A stretch of 5,963 nucleotides of DNA. It comes from Gammaproteobacteria bacterium (GTDB lineage: Bacteria; Pseudomonadota; Gammaproteobacteria; DRLM01). Location: assembly GCA_015490395.1 (NCBI GenBank), contig WFXX01000171.1:1-5963 (forward strand). The letters run 5' to 3'. The notes under the pieces were generated by a model. It did not search any database, was not told the origin of the DNA, and saw only the letters and a program-made list of their open reading frames with translations. This document shows, piece by piece, positions 1-4,648 of this stretch. Within the stretch, counting starts at the first letter, position 1; every line of letters begins with the position of its first letter. A program made the position numbers and the translations under genes.

Positions 1-306
1 CCCGTCCAGGGGCAGCGTCCGACCATCGGCACGCACCGCCAGCAGGAGATCTCCAGGGCGCAGCCGCCCGGCGGCCGGCCCTCGCGGGTCCACGGCCACC
101 ACCTGCAGGGCCTGCCCTTCCTGGGCTGACTCCACCCGCACCCCCAGCCAGGGGGTCATCGCTGCCGCCGCCACTGCCGCCGCTGCGGCCACCGCCGCCA
201 CAAGGGCAGCCAACAGGATGCGGGCCGCAGGCGAGAGGGACCACGGGGACGACCAGCGAGGCACAGAGGTGCCGTTGAGCACTCCTGGGGAAACGGTCTC
301 TGACAT
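1..306 (-). CDS. Membrane-anchored PDZ-domain protein, N-terminal fragment
   Basis: No stop interrupts the frame from an ATG at 306 to the left edge (102 codons), so the C-terminus is missing. Residues 1-27 are polar and probably cytoplasmic. Residues 28-50 form an Ala/Val/Leu-rich membrane anchor or uncleaved signal. Residues 53-102 look like a PDZ domain: a ligand-binding-loop-like WLGV (53-56), a strand LQVVAV (67-72), then GPAAGRLRPGDLLLAV (76-91), the usual PDZ pattern of a small-residue turn followed by LRPGD. PDZ domains bind peptide C-termini or exposed strands; in this position it would lie outside the cytoplasm. An AAGGA ribosome site (311..315) sits 4 bases before the ATG and supports this start. 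The gene is divergent from the GGDEF-EAL gene. The missing part decides the function: a sensor kinase or other signalling receptor, a protease and a secretion component (GspC-like) are all possible. I do not recognise the exact family. Confidence 0.75.
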   Translation of the reverse strand, partial: MSETVSPGVLNGTSVPRWSSPWSLSPAARILLAALVAAVAAAAAVAAAAMTPWLGVRVESAQEGQALQVVAVDPRGPAAGRLRPGDLLLAVRADGRTLPLDG

Positions 307-310
307 CAAG

Positions 311-315
311 TCCTT
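311..315 (-). promoter_or_regulatory. Ribosome binding site of the PDZ gene
   Basis: AAGGA on the minus strand, 4 bases before the ATG at 306. It is the only purine-rich Shine-Dalgarno-like match close to that start and supports translation of this edge-truncated frame. Confidence 0.55.
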
Positions 316-383
316 GCCGCAGCGGCCGCTAAGGCCTCAGAAGGGCAGCAACCCGCCCACGATGATTCGGCATCTCCGTCCCC

Positions 384-401
384 GGCACAAGACGGTGTGC
401 C
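384..401. promoter_or_regulatory. Inverted repeat, candidate operator
   Basis: GGCACA-N6-TGTGCC is a perfect 6 bp dyad with a 6 bp spacer, 53 bp before the GGDEF-EAL start and 78 bp before the PDZ gene start. The size and symmetry fit a site for a dimeric helix-turn-helix regulator acting on one or both divergent genes. That role is inferred from position; I do not recognise the motif as belonging to a named regulator. Confidence 0.35.
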
Positions 402-444
402 CCGATCCACACGACGGGCCGCGGAGCCGGGAAGAGGACCATCC

Positions 445-452
445 GAGGGAGG
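445..452 (+). promoter_or_regulatory. Ribosome binding site favouring the ATG at 454
   Basis: GAGGGAGG just before the ATG at 454. The GAGG at 445..448 leaves a 5-base spacer, which is workable; the overlapping GGAGG at 448..452 would be too close. The in-frame GTG at 397 has no purine-rich site in front, and its extra 19 residues are an unstructured Arg/Pro-rich stretch, so 454 is preferred. Confidence 0.5.
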
Positions 453-453
453 C

Positions 454-3400
454 ATGGCTGGCGTGGGAGAGATGCTCCTTTTGGGCGGAAGCGGGGCCTT
501 GGGCGTCGCCTCGGCCTGGCTGGCCCAGCGCCTGCAGAGCGAGCGCCCCACCGGAGCGGCCAAGGCCGCCCTGGCACTGGGGATGGGCGGCTTCGGTGCC
601 CAGCTCCTGGTCCAGTCGGCCGTCCACACCCCGCTGCAATCCCCCGGCCCCCTGCTGCTGGCGGTGCCCCTGTGGCTCGCCGGGAGCCTGGCCTTCGTGC
701 GCTGGCAGGCCCGGCGGCGCCTGCGCTGGGCCGCAGGTTCTGCCCTGGCCACCGCGGCCACGGCAGCCGTCGGCTTGGGAATGCCCCTAGGCGAGCCCAG
801 CGTGGTCGTCACAGCGTGGCTGGCGGGCACCGCCGCCCTCACCATCGCGGCCCTGCGCTGGTGTCCCCACGGTCCTGTCGAGCTGCTGCGCTGGGCGGCG
901 GCCCTTCCGGCGGGCGCGGCGCTGTGGGCCATGCCCCTCCTCGCAGGCCTGGGGACCGAGGAACCATCGCCCTCCGGGCACCATCCCACCGTGACCCTGG
1001 AGCTGGCCGCAGCAGCTGCCCTGGCGCTCCTCTACCTGCTCCTGCTCCAGGCCGCCCGAGACGGCAGGCTGTCCAATCCGTGGCTCACCGCGGCCAGCGT
1101 GGCCGTGGGCGTGGGCGGCCTGCAGCTGCTGAGCGGCACGGTCCCTGAGCGCGCCAGCATGCCGTGGGCGCCGTGGTGGCAGGGTCTGCTCCTGGCTCTG
1201 GTCCTGCTGCCCCTGCTCGTTCGGGCACAGCACCTCAGGCGGGAGCAGGCGCTGAGCACCGAGCTGCACCGCATCACCCATCGTCTGCTGACCGTGGAGG
1301 CAAGCGCGCATCTGTCCCTGGAGGCCTTTCTGCGCCGTGCCCTGGATGTGGTGCTGGAGCTCTCCTGGCTGGGCGGGGAGCGGCGCGGGGGCATCTTCCT
1401 GATGGAGCGGGACGGCCTCTTGCGGCTAGCCGCCCATCGGGGCCTGGAGCCGACAGTGCACGAGGCCTGCGCGGTGGTGCGCCCCGGACAATGCCTGTGC
1501 GGGCAGGCGGCGGCGCGCCGCCAGCTCGTCCACAAGGCGACCCTGGACCACGAGCACAGCATCCGACCCCCGGGCATGGCCGACCACGGCCACTACAACG
1601 TGCCCCTGCTCCGGGGGGAGGAGCTGGTGGGGGTGCTGCTGCTCTATCTTCCCGCCGGCCACGCCTACCAGCCCTGGGAGGCCCGGGCCCTGGAGAGCCT
1701 GGCCGAGGTGCTGGCCGGCCTGATCCAGCAGCACCGGCTCCGGGAGCAGCAGCGGCTGCTCCATCAGGCAGTGGAGCAGGGCCGCCAAGGGGTGCTCATC
1801 ACCGACGCCCGCCAGCGCATCCTCTACGTCAACCGTTTCTTTTGCGAGGTCACCGGCTACCGGGCCGAGGAAGTGCTCGGCCAGAACCCCAACATGCTCT
1901 CCTCCGGGCGCCACGACCAGGCCTTCTACCGAGCCATGTGGCGCCGCATCCGCCAAGAGGGTCGCTGGGAGGGGGAGATCTGGAACCGGCGCAAGGACGG
2001 CAGCATCTATCCCGAGTGGCTAAGCATCACGGCCATCCGGGACCACCATCAGCGCATCACCCACTACGTGGGCGTCTTCACCGACCTGTCCGAGGTGCGC
2101 GCCGCCCAGGAGGAGATCCGGCACCTGGCCTTCCACGACACCCTCACCGGCCTGGCCAACCGCCCGTGCCTCCAGGAGCACCTCCAGCAGGCCCTGGCCC
2201 GCGCCCGCCGGCGCGGGGGCCGGGTGGCCCTGTTGTTCATCGACATGGACCGCTTCAAGGCCATCAACGACACCCTCGGGCACACGGTGGGCGACGAGGT
2301 GCTGCGCGAGATCGGGCGCCGCTTGCGCGCCAGCCTGCGCCAGGAGGACGTGGTGGCCCGCCTCGGGGGGGACGAGTTCGTGGTGCTGCTAGCGGGGGGC
2401 GAGCGCGAGGGCGTGGTCCACCAGGCCCGGGCCACGGCCCGCAAGCTCCTGAGGCTGCTGGAGGAGCCCATCCGGGTAGGCCATCACACCTTCCATCTGA
2501 GCGCCAGCATCGGCATCGCCCTCTACCCCGACGATGCCGCCACCGCCGAGCAGCTGCTGCAGTACGCCGACGCCACCATGTACCAGTCCAAGCGGGCCGA
2601 GCGGGGCCGCTTCCGCTTCTTCTCCAGGCGGGTGAACGAGGGCCTGCAGCGGCGGGCTGCCATCGAGGAGGCCCTGCGGGAGGCGATAGCCGGCGGGGAG
2701 CTGACCCTGCACTTCCAGCCCAAGGTGCGTCTGTCCGACGGGGCCCTGGCCGGGACCGAGGCCCTGTTGCGCTGGACCTCCCCGCGCCTGGGGCCGGTCA
2801 GCCCTGCGGAGTTCATCCCGGTGGCCGAGGAGAGCGGCCTGATCCTGGACGTGGGCCTCTGGGCCCTGGAGGCGGCCTGCCGGCAGAAGCGCCAGTGGCT
2901 GGACCAGGGGCTCTGTCCGCACACCGAGGGCTCCCACATCGCGGTCAACGTCGCCCCACGTCAGATTCAATCTCCGGGCTTCGTCCGCCAAGCCATCGAC
3001 CTGCTGGCGCGCTACGGCCTGGGACCGGGCCAGATCCAGTTGGAGCTCACCGAGACGGGCCTGATGCGGCACCACGAGGCGGTGGCCCGCTCCCTGGCCG
3101 CGCTCAAGGAGGCCGGCTACACCTTGGCGGTGGACGACTTCGGCACAGGCTACTCCTCCCTGGCCCGGCTGCGGGACTTCCCCATCGACCTGCTCAAGAT
3201 CGACCGCTCTTTCGTGGCGGACCTTACCGTAGATCCCGAAGATGCGGCCATCGTGCGGGCCATCATCGACATGGGCCGGGCCCTGGGGATCCCGGTGTGT
3301 GCCGAGGGCGTGGAGACGGAGGCCCAGGTGGCCTTCCTGCGCCACCATGGCTGCCTCTACGGGCAAGGCTTCTATTTCGGGCGGCCGGTGCCGGCCGAAG

Positions 3401-3483
3401 AGCTCGAAGCGCTGATGGGCCGCCGCGCGGCCAGCCGCCTGGGGCATCCACCCCTGCGCGAGACGGAGGCGGAGGCGCGCTGA
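454..3483 (+). CDS. Polytopic membrane GAF-PAS-GGDEF-EAL protein (c-di-GMP synthase and phosphodiesterase)
   Basis: A 1009-residue inner-membrane protein predicted to both make c-di-GMP from two GTP and hydrolyse it to pGpG. About nine hydrophobic segments occupy residues 5-257 (near 5-25, 36-55, 65-83, 91-111, 115-135, 142-166, 180-201, 209-228, 239-257); I do not recognise this module as a named sensor domain. A GAF domain follows (about 265-425) with C347-L-C349-G and a His-rich stretch, then a PAS domain (432-548) with the typical NRRKDGSIYPEW segment (511-522). The GGDEF domain (about 555-725) has an exact GGDEF at 638-642 and an inhibitory-site RxxD at 629-632. The EAL domain (about 736-990) has E769-A-L, N832, E864, E867, D894-D895, K915, E951 and Q971, the set needed for metal binding and catalysis in active EAL enzymes. 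Both activities therefore look competent; which one dominates presumably depends on GAF/PAS ligands. An alternative GTG start at 397 would add 19 residues. Confidence 0.96.
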   Translation: MAGVGEMLLLGGSGALGVASAWLAQRLQSERPTGAAKAALALGMGGFGAQLLVQSAVHTPLQSPGPLLLAVPLWLAGSLAFVRWQARRRLRWAAGSALATAATAAVGLGMPLGEPSVVVTAWLAGTAALTIAALRWCPHGPVELLRWAAALPAGAALWAMPLLAGLGTEEPSPSGHHPTVTLELAAAAALALLYLLLLQAARDGRLSNPWLTAASVAVGVGGLQLLSGTVPERASMPWAPWWQGLLLALVLLPLLVRAQHLRREQALSTELHRITHRLLTVEASAHLSLEAFLRRALDVVLELSWLGGERRGGIFLMERDGLLRLAAHRGLEPTVHEACAVVRPGQCLCGQAAARRQLVHKATLDHEHSIRPPGMADHGHYNVPLLRGEELVGVLLLYLPAGHAYQPWEARALESLAEVLAGLIQQHRLREQQRLLHQAVEQGRQGVLITDARQRILYVNRFFCEVTGYRAEEVLGQNPNMLSSGRHDQAFYRAMWRRIRQEGRWEGEIWNRRKDGSIYPEWLSITAIRDHHQRITHYVGVFTDLSEVRAAQEEIRHLAFHDTLTGLANRPCLQEHLQQALARARRRGGRVALLFIDMDRFKAINDTLGHTVGDEVLREIGRRLRASLRQEDVVARLGGDEFVVLLAGGEREGVVHQARATARKLLRLLEEPIRVGHHTFHLSASIGIALYPDDAATAEQLLQYADATMYQSKRAERGRFRFFSRRVNEGLQRRAAIEEALREAIAGGELTLHFQPKVRLSDGALAGTEALLRWTSPRLGPVSPAEFIPVAEESGLILDVGLWALEAACRQKRQWLDQGLCPHTEGSHIAVNVAPRQIQSPGFVRQAIDLLARYGLGPGQIQLELTETGLMRHHEAVARSLAALKEAGYTLAVDDFGTGYSSLARLRDFPIDLLKIDRSFVADLTVDPEDAAIVRAIIDMGRALGIPVCAEGVETEAQVAFLRHHGCLYGQGFYFGRPVPAEELEALMGRRAASRLGHPPLRETEAEAR

Positions 3484-3513
3484 GCCCACCACCACCCAGA
3501 GGCCGGGTCGAGC
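3484..3513. other. Convergent intergenic gap, no clear terminator
   Basis: Only 30 bp separate the stop codons of the two convergent c-di-GMP genes. A 5 bp inverted repeat CGAGC-N6-GCTCG (3509..3524) overlaps the last codons of the cyclase but has no T-run on either side, so it is not a convincing intrinsic terminator. Rho-dependent termination, or overlap of the two transcripts, is likely. Confidence 0.4.
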
Positions 3514-4614
3514 TCACGCGCTCGCTGCGGCGGGGCTGAGCCGGTAGACGCTGACGCGGTTGCGCCCGCCTTGCTTGGAGGCATACAAGGCCCGGTCTGC
3601 CCGATCCAGCCAGCGCTGGGCACCTTCCCCGGGGAGGTACTCGGCCACCCCCAACGAGACCGTGAGGCGCTCCACCACCTCACCGGTATCCACCCGCCGC
3701 ACCCGGGCGCGCTCAAAGGCCGCCCGTATGTCCTCGGCTACCGCCGCAGCCTGCTCCAACGGGGTCTCGGGCAGCAGCACGGCCATCTCCTCGCCGCCGA
3801 TGCGGGCGGCCAGGTCCTGCCCTCTGGTCCTGCGCTTGAGCACCTGGGCCAAGGCGGCAATGACCCGGTCGCCAAAGAGGTGCCCATAGGTATCGTTGAC
3901 GCGCTTGAAGTGGTCGATATCCAGAGCCACCAGGGACAAGGCGGCCATCTCCCCGGCCTCCCGCCGGGCCACCGCCTCGGCCAAGGCGGCGTCGAAGGCG
4001 CGCCGGTTGGCCAGCCCGGTGAGCGGATCGGTCTCCGACTGGTGCCGAGCCGCCTCCAGCTGCTCCCTGAGCAGGGCCACCTCCCGCTCGCGCTCCTGGA
4101 GCCGGGCGGCCAGCGTCCGCATGGAACGGCCCATGCTGGAGGTCTCCCGCAGGAGGCCCTCCACCAGGCCCCGCAAGGCGGCCAGATCCAGCGTCCCGCT
4201 CCGGGCCTCCTCCTCCAGGGCCCCGTCCAGGTCCCGGCCAGCCCGCTCCAGGGCCCGCCGGTAGCGCTCGGTCTCGGAGCCGACCTCCTGCATGGCCTGT
4301 CGCACCTCCTGCACCAGGCGGTGCAGCACCTCGCGCACCTCCCGGTGCTCGGCCAGGCGGGCCACGTGGCTCTCATAGAGCTCCTGGATAGCCTGCCCGT
4401 CCAGCGGCTCGCCCCGCGCGCAGAGGGCGTCCACAGCTTGGCGCAGGCGGGGGTTGATGCCCGCCAGGTACTCGTACCAGACGGCGTAGGTCAACGGGTG
4501 GTAGGGTGCCGGGTGGCGGGCCATGCGCTCGATGGCCAGCCGGAGGATCTCGGCGGTCTGCTCCCGGGTCTCCTGGTAGTCCATCATGCCCGCCTCGCGT
4601 CCCTTGGGCGGCAT
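3514..4614 (-). CDS. Diguanylate cyclase with helical N-terminal domain and GGEEM active site
   Basis: A 366-residue cytoplasmic protein with no signal peptide or membrane helix. Residues 11-160 are alpha-helical and include HPLTYAVWYEYLAGIN (39-54). From memory, this resembles the N-terminal domain of a family of soluble proteobacterial cyclases of about 350 residues. A heptad-like coiled coil (about 165-192) leads to the GGDEF domain (193-358), which opens with DPLTGLANRRAF and has metal/nucleotide motifs D232-x-D234-HFK and N240-D241. The active site reads GGEEM (273-277), with Met in place of the usual Phe. R264-x-x-D267 is an intact inhibitory site, so product feedback is expected. It should make c-di-GMP from GTP as a dimer. 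The ATG at 4614 has AAGGG 7 bases upstream; a Met-Met pair at 4587/4584, with GAGG 5 bases upstream, is a plausible alternative start. It lies 34 bp after the propeller gene on the same strand, suggesting co-transcription. Confidence 0.94.
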   Translation of the reverse strand: MPPKGREAGMMDYQETREQTAEILRLAIERMARHPAPYHPLTYAVWYEYLAGINPRLRQAVDALCARGEPLDGQAIQELYESHVARLAEHREVREVLHRLVQEVRQAMQEVGSETERYRRALERAGRDLDGALEEEARSGTLDLAALRGLVEGLLRETSSMGRSMRTLAARLQEREREVALLREQLEAARHQSETDPLTGLANRRAFDAALAEAVARREAGEMAALSLVALDIDHFKRVNDTYGHLFGDRVIAALAQVLKRRTRGQDLAARIGGEEMAVLLPETPLEQAAAVAEDIRAAFERARVRRVDTGEVVERLTVSLGVAEYLPGEGAQRWLDRADRALYASKQGGRNRVSVYRLSPAAASA

Positions 4615-4648
4615 GGCTGCACCCTTGGACCTGCCCTCCCCTGTATCG
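4615..4648 (-). other. Short intergenic spacer between propeller and cyclase genes
   Basis: 34 bp between the propeller stop (TGA at 4651..4649) and the cyclase ATG. It contains the cyclase ribosome site and no T-run. A 5 bp hairpin, TCGTC-N4-GACGA (4646..4659), straddles the stop codon but is too weak to call a terminator. The short distance favours one transcription unit. Confidence 0.5.
4622..4626 (-). promoter_or_regulatory. Ribosome binding site of the diguanylate cyclase
   Basis: AAGGG on the minus strand, 7 bases before the ATG at 4614. This is good Shine-Dalgarno spacing, so the cyclase can be initiated on its own even though the frame stays open far upstream, to about 4932. Confidence 0.55.

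Larger units (their letters stand above)
307..453. promoter_or_regulatory. Divergent intergenic region with candidate promoters
   Basis: These 147 bp separate two divergent start codons, so promoters for both genes are expected here. I see no convincing sigma-70 -35/-10 pair on either strand; a TTGCCG at 314..319 has no good -10 partner at 17 bp. I also see no GG-N10-GC sigma-54 element around the GGCAC at 384..388. The notable structures are a 10 bp palindrome AGCGGCCGCT (321..330), which could be chance at this GC content, and the dyad at 384..401 listed separately. Confidence 0.5.

Noticed and set aside
161..205. GCC/GCT trinucleotide-rich tract as a microsatellite
   Set aside because: It encodes the Ala-rich membrane anchor of the PDZ protein and the repeats are interrupted; ordinary codon bias at high GC explains it.
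321..330. AGCGGCCGCT palindrome as an operator
   Set aside because: All-GC core palindromes of this length are expected by chance in such GC-rich DNA; nothing else supports a site here.
397..453. GTG at 397 as the start of the GGDEF-EAL gene
   Set aside because: No ribosome site in front, and it adds a disordered Arg/Pro-rich leader before the first membrane helix.
2389..3495. A 368-codon antisense open frame opposite the EAL domain
   Set aside because: Low-complexity Gly/Gln/Leu composition, no recognisable domain; a GC-driven shadow of the coding strand.
3509..3524. CGAGC-N6-GCTCG as an intrinsic terminator
   Set aside because: Only 5 bp of stem and no T-run on either strand; it also lies mostly within the coding end of the cyclase.
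1164..3539. A 791-codon open frame on the plus strand overlapping the GGDEF-EAL gene
   Set aside because: It lies in a different frame of a gene with clear domains, its product is Pro/Gly/Arg/Ala-rich with no domain pattern, and it is explained by high GC suppressing stop codons.
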